From assembly GCA_937625935.1 (NCBI GenBank), contig OW569367.1:427108-491107 (forward strand): a stretch of 64,000 nt of DNA. Direction: 5' to 3'. Shown here piece by piece: positions 1-11,660 of this stretch (its first letter is position 1; each line of letters opens with the position of its first letter). Origin of the DNA: Tetramitus jugosus (taxonomy: Eukaryota > Heterolobosea > Eutetramitea > Acrasida > Vahlkampfiidae). The notes under the pieces were generated by a model. The model did not search any database and was not told the origin of the DNA. It saw only the letters and a list, made by a program, of their open reading frames with translations. A program made the translations under genes and the position numbers.

Positions 1-2743
1 CGGCCAACTTGAAGGAACCAAACTCAATCTTCTCTCCAAGGTAAAAGATGCCCAACAACACAACCAATTGATAAATTGCCTGACCAATGATCGAAACCCA
101 CATCTTCTTTGTAATCAAGCTCTCAGTTCTTCCGTATGGTCTTCTGTTGAGCAAATCTGGGATAGGTGGTTCAGTGGCAAGAGCAAGAGCAGCAAAGGTA
201 TCCATGATCAAATTGACCCACAACAATTGAACAGCAGTCAATGGAGTAGCCAAAGTGGTTTCTCCTCCAGATTGTGGAATGATGAATGAGGTCAAAGCAG
301 TGATAATAGTCACAACAAGGGCAACAATGTTGACCGTCAATTGGAACTGCAAGAACTTTCGAATGTTTTCAAAGATGCTTCTGCCCCACAAAACTGCCTT
401 CACAATGGATGAGAAGTTATCATCGAGAATGATAATATCAGATGCTTCCTTTGCGATTTGAGTACCAGAAATACCCATACTCAAACCAACATCAGCCTCC
501 TTCAAAGCAGGTCCATCATTTGTACCATCACCAGTAACAGCAACAACTTCACCCTTTTCCTTCAATCTCTTCACGAGCTTGAACTTGTCGGTTGGAGAAG
601 AACGGGCCAAAACTTGCAATCTTGGCAAAATCTCATCCAATTCCTCATCTTCCAACTTTCTAAAGTCTGGACCTTCCATGGCAATACCATTGTCATCCAA
701 GATACCACACTCACGGGCAATGTGTTGAGCAGTCAAAATATTGTCACCAGTGACCATTCTGACGAAGATACCAGACTTCTTACATTGAGTAACAGCATCA
801 ACAACCTCCTTACGCAATGGATCCTTGATACCAACAATACCAACCAAAGTCAAATCCTTTTCCATCAATTCTCTGTCGTGCCAGTCACCTTCAGTGCTTC
901 TGTCCAAAGGTCTGTATGCAATACCAAGAGTTCTCAAACCAGTCTTTGCCAAAGTTTCAATAATTCCAATAAAGTGCTTTTGTTTCTCATCAGTCATTTG
1001 AGAAGTGCTTCCATCAGAGTTCAAGTATCTAGTACAGATGCCAACAATAATTTCGGATGCTCCCTTGACGTGCAAGTGGGCCTCACCTTGCTCAGTCTCA
1101 ACAACAATACCCATTCTCTTCATCTTGGATGAGAAGGTGTACACTGCTTGAATTCTCTTGTTCAATTCATATGAATCTCTGACTTGCTTATAATCGATAC
1201 CCATATCTCTCAACATGATCAACATGGCACCTTCAGTCTTGCTTCCCTGAACTTCAAATTCCTTCTTGCTGTCTCCCTTTGGTTCAGCGAGATTGGCCTT
1301 TGAATTGACAGAGATGCCATCAACCAACAAGTTCAACACAGTGGAGTGGAGAGTGGAGGAGGAAGGTGCTTCATCAAAGAACTCAGCGTTACCAATGTAA
1401 GACTTGGTCACTCTCATCTCATTCAAAGTCAAAGTACCAGTCTTGTCGGAACAAATGTTCGTAGCACCACCCATAGTCTCACAAGCAGCCAAATGTCTCA
1501 CCAAATTGTTGTCCTTCATCATCTTCTTGACAGAGTAGGCAAGAGAGATTGTGACAGCGAGTGGAAGACCTTCAGGAACAGCAACCACAACAATAGTGAC
1601 AGCAATCACAGCATAACGAACAACAGTGGAGATATCGGACCAGGCAAAGTTGTGAGACTTGTCTCCCTTCTTGATGAAGACAATCTTTTGAATCAACCAT
1701 CCAACAGTCAACACCAAAAAGGTGGCAACAGCAAAACCGACACCAGCCTTACCAATGAGAGCAGCCAATCCGTCCAACTTTTCTTCCAATGGTGTCTGTT
1801 CATCATCGTCGTCAGAGGTCAATTTAGCCAAAGTCTTACCCCATTCAGAGTTCAATCCAACCGCAGTGATCAACATCTTTCCACAACCTTCAGCAATTTG
1901 GCAACCAGAGAGCAAAAATGGAGAATCACGATTCTTCTTGATGGCATCAGGCTCACCAGTCATCACAGACTCATCAGCCTTCAAATCATAACCTTCAATC
2001 AACAAACCGTCAGCAGGGATTTGATCACCAGTGTCCAACTCTACGACATCACCCACCATAATCTCATCGATAATTACATTGCAATTCTTGCCTCCACGAA
2101 TAACCTTGATTGGAATCTTGTTGCTCTGCTTGGACAATTCTCTAAACTTTAGCTCTTTTTGATAATCGTTGGTTGCAGTAACAGTACTGACAATCAACAC
2201 GGCAGAAATGATGGCAACACCTTCAATCCATCCATACTTTCTCTCATCAGGGTGCTCTGGGAAAGCAAGACCCAACACAATAGAAACAACAGCCAAAACC
2301 ATTAGAATAATAAGCATTGTATCACCCAATGCTTCAATAAATAGCTTGATCAAGCTCTTCATTGGCTTGGTAGGATACACATTTTCGTCATATCTATATG
2401 AGAGGTGATGATGATGATGAGATGATGAAACACGTATGGATCATCAAAAGCAGACAAACGAACAAAAGGAAGTAGACAAGTTCCAGTGTGTGAGCGCCAA
2501 CAGTCCAAAAAACAAGTCGTCGGAAAAAAATTGTTGTAACACAAGAAAGAAGGCGGCAGTTACATACTCTCTCTTTCTGTCGACAAAGCCTTCGCGTGCT
2601 TCTTCTTCACTTAAACCTTGAATCATGTCAGAGTCAAGAGCCTGTACAATACCTTCAATTCCACCAAATTCAGCCAGGTCATTGACATCACGGGTTTCAT
2701 TCAGGTCGGAAAGTTCCTTTTTGGAGATGGTGAAGTGAACCAT
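1..2743 (-). CDS. Plasma-membrane-type Ca2+-transporting P-type ATPase (C-terminus cut off by window edge)
   Basis: P2B-type calcium pump that exports Ca2+ from the cytosol at the expense of ATP. Exon 1 (2743-2568) encodes an N-terminal cytosolic segment of about 59 residues. A 174-nt intron (2394-2567, GTATGT...ATAG) splits a Glu codon, and exon 2 runs off the window at base 1. Exon 2 shows a first membrane pair, the actuator motif TGEPDA, the PEGLPLAV helix, the phosphorylation motif CSDKTGTLT (about 1440-1470), a P-domain TGDGTNDGP (about 520-545) and then more hydrophobic helices. CSDKTGTLT followed by the 'NEMRVT' type sequence is typical of PMCA pumps. The calmodulin-binding tail, if any, is outside the window. 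The start codon at 2743 is the only Met before the conserved region. Confidence 0.93.
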
Positions 2744-3678
2744 GGTTTAAAACAAGAGCAGCAGTAATGATGATTGTTGCCTTGGAGGACCTCCTTGTTA
2801 TTTATGCTAGTGTTATGGTTTACTTTTGTTTTTTTTTCTCAAAAGTGGTTTCGCCTTTTTACGCAGAAATTCGGTTTGCACGAGGAGCGGGTGTGTGATG
2901 AAATTTTGTGCGAGGGGAGTTTTAGAGCACTTGAGAGACGGTTGTCCTCGGACAAATGCCAGAGGGGGTCAAAGGGAGAGAACTCAAGGGTCAATAATAG
3001 GGTCATTGTCAAGAAAAGAGAGCGAAATTTGACATTTTATGAGTGTAAATTGTAAAGTACATCGTTCCAAAAGTTGGTCCTCGCACAAATATCTTGGAAA
3101 GCCCATCTACGATTCATCCTTTCACCTCTGTTGGACAGAGGCGTCTCTGAACTTTGGAACTTCAATTCGTTGCTTGGAGTTTATTTGAATACATCACAGA
3201 ACTCATGTCGCATCCAAATGTAGGTGGTACTGTACCTTTCAGTTGCGTGATGAAACAGTTCTAACTCTGCCATCTCACCAACTTCTTGTTGTGAGAGTCG
3301 ATCTTCATGCTGAATAGGTAGGGAGAGGAGTTGTTTCGTCAAAGGAAATCTCTTTGTGGGTACCTTCGTTTGAAACCATTGCCCTTGACAACCACCAAAT
3401 ACAGGGCTTTTCTCTGTGTCATTAGATGGTGGTGTGAGACAGATCGGTCTCCTCATCCTTCTACTTCGTGCAGCACCGTACACTCGGGCGCGAACACGTA
3501 AGAAGTTGTAGCACGTTGGTGCATGCCCCTTCGAAACAAAAGATCGTCCTCGCACAAATATCTTGCGGAAAGCTCCATTTGGACGATCTACGAATAGAAC
3601 CTCACCGGTTTCTCCTTTTCAATTTGCCGCTATTTTCGTTCGTCGAACTCAGTTTCTCCTCCACAAAAAAAAGCACAA
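2744..3678. other. Intergenic region between divergent Ca2+-ATPase and MED4 genes
   Basis: About 0.93 kb separating two divergently transcribed genes, so it should contain both promoters. I see no recognisable gene. A 124-codon reading frame on the minus strand (3181-3555) has no family resemblance and starts inside a duplicated segment, so I do not call it. The region holds an imperfect direct duplication (see the repeat entry) and a T-rich tract near 2826. Confidence 0.6.
3068..3593. repeat. Imperfect direct duplication upstream of MED4
   Basis: The segment 3068-3112 recurs at 3537-3593. Both share CAAAAG, then an almost identical GTCCTCGCACAAATATCTTG core, GAAAGC and TCTACGA. The second copy carries about 12 additional bases. 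About 420 bp lie between the copies. The downstream copy lies about 90 bp before the MED4 start, so part of its promoter or 5' leader appears to have been duplicated. Confidence 0.6.
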
Positions 3679-4622
3679 ATGTCATCTACAGCGATCAAGC
3701 AACGAATACGGAAATGTGTCTTTGAGCTCAATCAGCTCTTTTCACAACTGTTGAACGAAATTGTGCTCAGTACAAAGACACTCACAGACACAAACCCACT
3801 ATCCAAAGAACACATTCCACAGTCGGCTCACCTTCAACTCCAACTCAATGCACAACGAGACTCAATCATGAAGCTCACGAATGATCTCATACGAAAAGAT
3901 CGAGAGCTACAGTTACTATTGGACGAATGTAAGATCTTCACCACTTGACAATATTTTTTTCACCACGAAAAAAAAACAACCCAATGCACTCACACTCATT
4001 CTTTCCACAGTGATCGAACACCAAAAATTTCAACAAAAAATCAACGAGTTGCAACAATTGGTCGACCAAAAAAACAATCAACTCAATCACTTGTCCAACA
4101 CGCTTCAAAAAGTTCATGGCAAGTTGTTGGAGACGATTCATGAGACGAAACCAGTGCTTGAATCCTGTACAGTCAAAACAAAGAGACTCAATCTCAATGA
4201 TCTATTGTCCTATGCGTATTCGATACGTGGAACAACAAGTGGTCCACCAAGTGATGAAAAGGGATTGGAGACTGTGTATTTTGAATCATTTCCCGTTCAA
4301 CAACAAATTAGTCAATCGTTGTTATATCCTAGTATGTTTGTTGATTTTTCTTAGTGTGAATCATATTTCGATGAAATGTATATGTATATATATATTAACC
4401 ACATTGATAAACTGAATAGAGAATTTGAAGGCACTCAGACAACGGAAGGAACAAGAGAAGCAAACGGAACAAGCATTGGCAGAGTTTGCAGAACATCGAC
4501 CATTGATTGCATTCAATCGTGCTACACTATCATCACCTAGAGCTGCTACGATGCAATCACCTCGGAGTAAGCCTGTTATTCGACTATTTGGTGACTCTGA
4601 TGAGGAAGATGAGGATGAATGA
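3679..4622 (+). CDS. MED4: Mediator complex subunit 4
   Basis: Three exons: 3679-3928, 4011-4331 and 4420-4622. The introns are 82 and 88 nt (GTAAGA...ACAG and GTATGT...ATAG). The spliced product is about 256 residues, close to the usual MED4 length. The signature is the stretch 'IRKDRELQLLLDE' running into 'IEHQKFQQKINELQ', followed by a long coiled coil and 'NLNDLLSYAYSIRGTTSGPP', which matches the MED4 motif containing a YA-x-IS segment before a Pro-rich turn. The C-terminus is acidic (SDEEDEDE). MED4 is part of the Mediator middle module linking activators to RNA polymerase II in the nucleus. Splicing is needed to keep the conserved core in frame, which supports the exon structure. Confidence 0.85.
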
Positions 4623-5204
4623 AGAAGATTAGCTTTAATGTTTGAATCTTTTTTCTTTATCAAAATTAGACGACATGTATTTGTTAAAAGAGTAAGGATA
4701 GTAAGAATGATGATGACGATGATGACAATATGGCGAAGGTGTGACACCACATCAAAGAATGATGCTATCATGTATGGAAAAATCGTGGTTGCCATATGAA
4801 TAATCGAGTGGATAAATACAACGACCGAGACACTTCACTACTCGGCAACGACACAAAACAATAATTATACGAACAATCATAATCATAATAATAATGAATA
4901 AAAACAGATCATTAGTCTATTCGTTATGGTTCCATATAGGGTTGAGTGCCAGGCTACATTTGTGTGCAATTCTCCACATACACACACAGGTGTAAACACT
5001 CTCTCACACATAGGATTTTGATATCGTACACAACACACACACAACAGATCTACTTCAACTCAAAACCAGTTCTTCCTCTTCTTCGCATCATGTTTCAATA
5101 GACTTTTGAAAAATCAATTGTGTCGTCTTTTCTGGTTCTCGCACTTTTTCTCTCTTGATTCTGATCGTTTCTTTGTTTCAAGCAGATTTTTTTCTCTCAA
5201 GAGT
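4623..5204. other. Convergent intergenic region between MED4 and SPT4
   Basis: About 0.58 kb between two convergent genes, expected to hold both 3' ends. It is AT-rich, with AAT/ATA runs near 4860-4910 and CA-rich simple sequence around 4975-5045. I find no gene or structured RNA. Confidence 0.6.
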
Positions 5205-5621
5205 TTATAAATTATCTACATCACCGTACACTGCAATAGCATACATTCCTTTGGCCTGATTTGGTTTCATTCCTTGCCATCTAGCCACCCAACTCTTATC
5301 AGGATCAGTCATTGCAATCAATCCTTCAAAAGTTGTGCTTGTGCATTCTTCGACTCTTCCCTTCTTGCCTTGCATGTTCAATTCTGGACAATTTTCACAT
5401 CCACTCTCAACAAATTGATCCATTGATTTAACGAGTGCACACTTCAGACAAGCTCTCAACTATTGTTGTTATTATCATTATTATTGGTATTTGTTGTTGT
5501 TATTGTTGTGATTTCAAGTAAAAGAAGTGTGAGTGTTTCTGTGGTGTTTTGATGAAAACATGTACACGAGTATACTTACGTTTCTAAGTGATCTTGGTAC
5601 GGCTGGTGTTTCATCTGACAT
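5205..5621 (-). CDS. SPT4: Transcription elongation factor SPT4
   Basis: Two exons, 5621-5580 (14 codons) and 5459-5205. A 120-nt intron (5460-5579, GTAAGT...ATAG) separates them. The product is about 98 residues. The four-cysteine zinc finger is visible as 'LRACLKC' and 'GCENCP', followed by 'CTSTTFEGLIA', 'SWVARWQ' and 'GMYAIAVYGD', the conserved order in eukaryotic SPT4. It partners SPT5 (DSIF) to promote RNA polymerase II processivity in the nucleus. The first exon starts 143 bp from the MYG1 start on the other strand, so the two genes probably share a bidirectional promoter. Confidence 0.92.
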
Positions 5622-5764
5622 GGTTCGCTAAAAAGTTGTTGTTGATTTTGTTTTTTGATTTTGTTTCAATCAGAAAAGAAGAATTTTGTTTTTCGAATCG
5701 GTGTTTTTATTTTTTCGATCATTTTATTCGAGGAGTTTTTTCACGGACAACAAAATCTAAGAAA

Positions 5765-7207
5765 ATGAGGCAACTAATGAGAAGAACAGCTTCAGCAAAA
5801 ACAATCACATCATCGACACTATCACGTACTTTGATTCATCCACACAACCACCATTTCCCTTCTTTTGCTCCGTCAATTTCTCCCCTCCGCCCACATTTAC
5901 TCCGCTCATTTGTGAAACTTTACAATGTACAACACCAAAACGAACACTGTGCGTTATCGCGATTCCACAAAAATTCAATCAAAACAACATCATTAACATC
6001 ATCAATATCAACAACATTAACAAACACAATCATGACCATCACCACACACATTCAACCATACAGAGTCATCTCCTCACTCTCAGAGCTATCCTCTGAAGAA
6101 CGTGAAAAATCAAAGCTTATTGGTACTCATAGTGGAAGCTTCCACTGTGATGAAGCATTGGCTTGTAGCTTATTGTCACTTTTGCCTGATGAATTCTCTC
6201 CCAAATCCACAATTCTTGTGAGATCCAGAGACGCACCCACTCTCTCTCAATGCCACATTCTCGTAGATGTCGGCGGAGAATTTAATCCAGAGACGTTGAG
6301 ATTTGATCATCATCAAAAGGCGTTTGACGATTTGGAACCGACTGAAAAAACATTGACTTCAAAGGCTGATGACAGTAAGGTGTACAAGACAAAGCTCAGC
6401 AGTGCAGGACTCATTTACAAGTACTATGGCAAGAGAATTTTGGATCGATTGATGAATGAGACACAACAAGGTGAAGAAAAGAGTCAAGTATTGTTCTCCA
6501 GAGATGAAATTATTGGGTCCATGACGAGAGAGGCCTATGATCAATTGTTGGAAGACTTGTATCATCGAGTGTACAAGAATTTTATGGAGCACATTGATGC
6601 GATTGATAACGGTATTGACGTGAGTGATGGTGAGATCAAGTATCGCATTTCTACTTCATTGTCTAGTCGTGTAGGTCGATTGAACAGCAATTGGAACAGT
6701 TCAAAGGAAAAACAGACATCTGCACATGAGAATGCACAGTTCCAGAAGGCAATGATCATGACTGGTGAGGACTTTTTGGATGTTGTCAACGGGTATTTGG
6801 ATCAGTGGCTACCAGGACGATCCATTGTCATGAAAACAGTTCAAGATCGTTTCAATGTGGATCCAAGTGGCAAGATTATTCGATTTGATCAATTCTGTCC
6901 ATGGAAGGATCACTTGTTTGTGATTGAGAAGGAGTTGGGTATTGTAGGACAGATTGAATTGGCATTGTTTGCTGACAATAGTGGTGCATGGAGAATTCAA
7001 TCTGTGCCAATCGAAGGCAGAGACTTTGACAACAGACGTCCATTGCCAAAGGAATGGAGAGGATTGAGAGATGCTGAATTGTCAGAGAAGTCTGGCATCA
7101 ATGACTGTATTTTCGTTCACATGGGTGGTTTCATTGGTGGAAACAAGACCTATGAAGGAGCATTGCAAATGGCACGTGAGACACTGAGGCTCACATCATC
7201 AGAATAA
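5765..7207 (+). CDS. MYG1: MYG1 family DHH-type exonuclease
   Basis: A 480-residue protein. The reading frame is open upstream to 5588, but that part is antisense to SPT4 exon 1. I choose the Met at 5765, which begins an Arg/Ser/Thr-rich, acid-poor leader that looks like a mitochondrial targeting peptide. The UPF0160/MYG1 core starts near residue 118 with 'IGTHSGSFHCDEALAC', then 'ILVDVGGEF' and the metal-binding DHH motif 'FDHHQKAF' (about residue 180). The conserved end contains 'FVHMGGFIGGNKTYEGAL'. Family members are reported as 3'-5' RNA exonucleases linking nuclear and mitochondrial RNA processing. No intron is seen. An internal Met (residue 89) just before the core could give a non-mitochondrial isoform, which is inference. 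Confidence 0.93.
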   Translation: MRQLMRRTASAKTITSSTLSRTLIHPHNHHFPSFAPSISPLRPHLLRSFVKLYNVQHQNEHCALSRFHKNSIKTTSLTSSISTTLTNTIMTITTHIQPYRVISSLSELSSEEREKSKLIGTHSGSFHCDEALACSLLSLLPDEFSPKSTILVRSRDAPTLSQCHILVDVGGEFNPETLRFDHHQKAFDDLEPTEKTLTSKADDSKVYKTKLSSAGLIYKYYGKRILDRLMNETQQGEEKSQVLFSRDEIIGSMTREAYDQLLEDLYHRVYKNFMEHIDAIDNGIDVSDGEIKYRISTSLSSRVGRLNSNWNSSKEKQTSAHENAQFQKAMIMTGEDFLDVVNGYLDQWLPGRSIVMKTVQDRFNVDPSGKIIRFDQFCPWKDHLFVIEKELGIVGQIELALFADNSGAWRIQSVPIEGRDFDNRRPLPKEWRGLRDAELSEKSGINDCIFVHMGGFIGGNKTYEGALQMARETLRLTSSE

Positions 7208-7294
7208 ACTGTTCAGTCACTGAAAATTCAATTTTATTCAACGTGTCTTGAAGCAACAATAAGACAATAAATAACTCGAAACTGGATTCATTCC

Positions 7295-10200
7295 TCAGAG
7301 TCCATTCTTCCTGTCCAATGCTTGTTGTGCTGCGTTTGCTTCCACGCGTGATGTGCTGGAGCTCAGGTGAGCCACTTCCATGAATCGACGATTGATGACC
7401 ATGTATTCCTTTATGCCCAACCAGCCAAACAATTCTTCATCCGAAAATTTATCATGCATCACCTTCCAATTGCGCACACAAACATCTACACATACATCCT
7501 CCAGATCTCTGAACACTCCTGGATACAAATTCAAAAAGCTGTGCATGAATGGCAAGACGTTGTCTTCATTCAATCCATCGGATATTATCTCCTGGCATTG
7601 AATAGACACGGGATCATTGATGGGCATGCAATAAAAGTTCCATATGTTGAGCAATGCGACAGCATTGGAGCTGTCAATGTCAATCTCTGATGTGTACAAG
7701 TATCGAATGAATTGTCGCTTGACTTGTATCTGCAATTGTTCTTCTTCTGGCGATCGATTACTGGAATCTCCATCCAAAATTGGATCGTACAGTGGAACGG
7801 ATCGTGTTTTTTGATCCATCATTCCAATGGAGAACTTTCGCTTAAAGTATTCACAACGAGAGGCGAGAACGACGCGATTTGCTCGAATGGCCTCCTTACC
7901 TTCTCGATCTAATATAAGTTCCACGTCTCCACCATAATTCCGTTGATTATTATCGTAGAATCGTCTCATATCGCTCTCAAGGGAGCCAGCGGGACAATTG
8001 GACGCATTTGTCACAGTAGACTCCAAATTGAATACAGCGTACTTTGGTGCTTGCAAAATATTCCACAGGTGACGTTGACCGGACAGTTGCAACCTTTCAG
8101 CACCAGGCAGATGAGTAAATGTGTCACTGAGCACCGATTTGTGCAATAATTGATAGATGAAGGTCTGAATGAGATTCAAGATATCATGCGAATCGATAGT
8201 TGATCCAGAGTTGTGATTGGTACTCGTATAATTTTTAGACAATCGTTCGAGCAGTATGATTGCGTTGTCTGAGCTCAGATTCTGAACAAGTTGTGACACG
8301 AGTAGGAACAAGAGTCGGTTGTGTGTCAATTGTAAGTGTTCTGGCTGTGGGTCATTCTGCTGAATAAACTGAATAATCTCCAATAGAATAAACGCATTTT
8401 TCGTCGCTTCAGAGAACGATACCATCTCGGATCCCTCATTGTCTGATGGTGATCCCTGATAGTTTCTGTGCTGTATTATTGGTAAATCATCACTCAGGCA
8501 ATAGTATAAAAGAATTCGAATGGCTTCATCAGAGAGGTTGACTTCTCTTCGAGGGCCCTTTCCCAAGCAGGGGCACCGTATCTCCACAAATTCGCCACAG
8601 ATTGGAAAACTGGAACTCTCTTTGCCAATAATTTCACTATCAAACATTAACTTTTCCATCTCTGGCATATTTTTGACCGATTTTCTCAAGAGTTCATTCT
8701 TTGACTTGAGTGCTTCTGTTACGATAATCGTGTGTACTGTACCACACTTTACATCAACGATTCGCTTGTGTTTCAGTGCAGGATGTCTCACTCTCTGCAA
8801 TGTGTGAACCTTTGCATTCTCGTGGCCCAATGCCAACTGTCCAGCAGTGTTGTATCCACACAACCACAGTTCATTCATGTCTGTAATGAATGCAGAGTGA
8901 GCTGCACCACATGTAGTCACTCGTACGCTCGTGTTTCTTTGCTCGAAAAATGTCAATTTCTCAAAACTTCTTCGATCTTTCAAATCTCCTAATCCCAATT
9001 GACCATAACCATTCCATCCACCCACATAGATACCGCCACTCTTGAGCACGCAAATCATGTGATGCTGACCACAATATATATTTTCAATTTCTTCATCATT
9101 TCGATAAATAGGATTATTCGTTTCATTATTACTATTACTATTATTGGTACTACTACTACTATTACTATTGTTCGAATCGGATGACAAGGATGTTGTCAAT
9201 GACAAGGGGAGTTGTTCCGGTGTTTTCCAAGGCAACAAATTATCAGGAATCTTTTGAGGAACGTTCAATGGAGTCACTGTTCCCTGACACAACTGTCCAT
9301 AGTGATTTCTTCCACACGTATAAATATCATTGTTATCGGTGACAAAAACTGAAAAATAGAAGCCACACTCTACTTTGATCACTCGTACGTTGGCAAACGT
9401 TGGAATGAGTGTAGGCATTGGCACAGATTGCATATTGCCCAATCCCAATTGACCATTCTCACCTGCACCACAACTGTAAACCTTGTGATCTTCTGTTAGG
9501 AAAATGGTGTGCTCTAATCCGCAGGCAATCATTTGAATCCGTGTCTGTTCAAAAAATGTGACTCTTGTGGGCAGTTTGGCTAAATTGTTGGGTGCTTCTT
9601 GAATCGTAAGGCCTAGTTGTCCCTTGTGATTACCTCCACAGCTCCACACATGTCCCTTTGCTACAATCACGTAATTTCCCCATTGTTTAGCAACCAAACG
9701 ATGCTATTTCAACATGAAAAAAAAGAACAACATAATAACAAACAACATACTAGTGAGAAATAGAGTATGATTCTCTCCGCATGCCACCTGTTTCACATGC
9801 TCCTTCAAAAACTCTTCTGGTTCGGTAATTTTAGTCGCTATTCTCTTCTTTGTCACATCTGCACTCTTCTCACCCAATCCCAACCTACAATTTCCATTGT
9901 TTCCACAAATGAAAATCTCATTGTCCGAAGTGATAAAAATAGAGTGTAGAGGAGCACAATGTATGCTTGATATTTTGGCAGTGGTGAACTCTGGTGGTGA
10001 TTTGATGCGTTCGAGAATGTTGATACGTTCAGAGGAGTCACCTAGTCCGATTTGACCTTCCTTGTTGGAACCTGATTTTCACATCATCACGAATGAGTAT
10101 AGAGGATAAAAGCATAAAAAAATTTACATGTTCGTTTTTTCCATGTCAACAACAACAACAACAAAAAAAAATGAAAAGTAAGTGAGGAGTATGATCATAC

Positions 10201-10495
10201 CTGCGACGAGTAAATACTTGTTGTGATCAATACGGAGTTGAGTGACTGGTATGGGATCCGATTTGGAAAAATTGGATGGTAAGACACTATCATTCAATGG
10301 ATGATGACTGTGATTGTTATTATTATTGTTGTTGGTGTGTGAAGAAGAAGAAGAAGATGGATCATCTGATGATGTGATATCAACTGTAGTCGTTGTCGTT
10401 GTTGTTGTAGTGGAAGATGATGATGATGCACCAGAGTGATTTGTGTTCACAAGTGTGCTGTTGTTGGAAGAGGTTGGTTGTGTAGTAGACATCAT
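7295..10495 (-). CDS. RCC1-repeat protein with C-terminal BTB domain
   Basis: Three exons: 10495-10201, 10071-9751 and 9660-7295, giving about 993 residues. Introns are 129 nt (10072-10200) and 90 nt (9661-9750). The second acceptor (GATTGTAG) was chosen because it rejoins an RCC1 blade as 'HTLFLTTKGHVWSCGGN'. The first possible acceptor would leave a stop or shift the frame. Residues 1-75 are S/T/N/H-rich low complexity. RCC1 blades follow ('GSNKEGQIGLGD', 'CGGNHKGQLGL', 'CGAGENGQLGLGN', 'GGWNGYGQLGLGD'), with an S/N-rich insertion. The C-terminal third carries a BTB/POZ fold starting 'DVELILDREG'. RCC1-BTB proteins commonly act as Cullin-3 adaptors or regulators of small GTPases; the actual target is unknown. 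Confidence 0.85.
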
Positions 10496-10939
10496 TGGTG
10501 CGAGCGGTGAGCTGCTTTGTGTGTCAGTGTGAGCTTTTTGTTGTTGTTATTGTTGGAAGTGAAAGCTTTTTGCGTGTTTTTTGTTGTTGCGACGACAGAC
10601 TCAAATGGGAAATATGAGTTGGAGCTCAGATTTCGGGATTATAGTTGCAGTGAGAAAGAAGGATCGTTGAGCTTTGAATGTATTTTTGGAGTCAAATAGG
10701 ATTGGTTCTGGAGATATGAAGAAGTTCTCTTTGCTGATGTCCTTTTTGCTTTTTGGTTCTTTTTCGCTTGTGAGAAGTCTGGTATCTGTTGTAATAACAA
10801 TAGTATCTCGGCTGCCAACGGAGCTTGTTTATTCAAGTTGCTTCCACAAAGGTTGTTCTGAATGCACCCCCATAGCGATCCATTATTTTTGTAATTTTCA
10901 CACAAGCCAAGGTTGACAAAAAACAAGCAAGCAAAGCAA
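10496..10939. other. Intergenic region, divergent promoters
   Basis: Roughly 0.44 kb between the RCC1-BTB gene and a small membrane-protein gene transcribed the other way. It is T-rich with TTGTTG runs on the + strand near 10,540-10,590. I see no additional gene. Confidence 0.5.
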
Positions 10940-11212
10940 ATGATTTCGAATTACAAAGCTGTACTTCTGCTCACCTTATTATTCCTAGTCTTGTTTCTAC
11001 TGGCGTCATTCAACCAAGCTCAACATGGAGCACACCACCGCCATCATGTTTCCAGAGATACTGTAGAGGAGGTCAATCTCCAGAAAGAAAGAGAAAGACT
11101 GTGGAGGAACCTATTCAACGTACCTCAGCTTAAAACAACAGTTCAGCATGATCATGTCAATCAAGAAGGCGGTCAACATCAACTTCCTAAGAGAAAGAAA
11201 AGTAAGAATTAA
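10940..11212 (+). CDS. Small single-pass membrane or secreted protein, unknown
   Basis: A 90-residue product. I start at the Met at 10,940, which gives a short basic N-terminus followed by one strong hydrophobic helix (residues about 8-26, 'VLLLTLLFLVLFLLASF'). It is either a signal peptide or a signal anchor. The rest is hydrophilic, His-rich just after the helix and Lys/Arg-rich at the end ('KRKKSKN'). No family was recognised. An A-rich leader precedes the ATG, as for neighbouring genes. It could be a type II membrane protein with a basic tail; function unknown. Confidence 0.5.
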   Translation: MISNYKAVLLLTLLFLVLFLLASFNQAQHGAHHRHHVSRDTVEEVNLQKERERLWRNLFNVPQLKTTVQHDHVNQEGGQHQLPKRKKSKN

Positions 11213-11660
11213 CTTCGGATCCTTCATCCAAACAAGCTGGTTGTTGTGAATGATTCAGCTGAAGCGCAAAAATAAACTTCGAATCTCAGATTACAATGAA
11301 ATACACTTCCGGGGCTGGATTCTGGATCCACTTCTCGGTTTTGAATATGTTCTGCACGACAAGCTTGCGGACCCAAATCGGATGTGAAGAATCTTACCAT
11401 GAATCTCACCTAGATCTCTAACATTTGCTCGTAATTTTGATCAACCAATCCACAGGCAAGGAGAAGATTCATTTGGGACTTATTCCTCCGTTAGATTGTA
11501 GTGATGATCAGACGCGTATAAACCTTTTTCCCAAACGAAACAAACAATACTATTCCAGACTTCATAATCGGTTGTTCCACTTTTCTCAACCATCACCTAC
11601 TCATCTCTATTGTTGCAGCAATACCGCTCTTCTATTGTTTTACATCCATTTCAAACAGCC
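11213..11660. other. Intergenic region
   Basis: About 0.45 kb between two genes on the + strand. Short frames are present on both strands but none is conserved-looking. Nothing else is seen. Confidence 0.5.

Noticed and set aside
1-2400. Several long + strand frames (for example 458-1132 and 1346-2152)
   Set aside because: They are antisense shadows of the Ca2+-ATPase gene, whose motifs are unmistakable on the minus strand.
3181-3555. 124-codon minus-strand frame upstream of MED4
   Set aside because: It has no motif, has a mixed composition and begins in a duplicated block; it is likely a chance frame.
5588-5764. N-terminal extension of the MYG1 frame
   Set aside because: It overlaps SPT4 exon 1 on the other strand, and the hydrophobic Phe-rich translation comes from T-rich promoter DNA.
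9661-9750. Reading the RCC1-BTB gene from a start at 9697
   Set aside because: The residues before 9660 do not fit the RCC1 blade. Splicing from 9751 to 9660 restores the conserved spacing.
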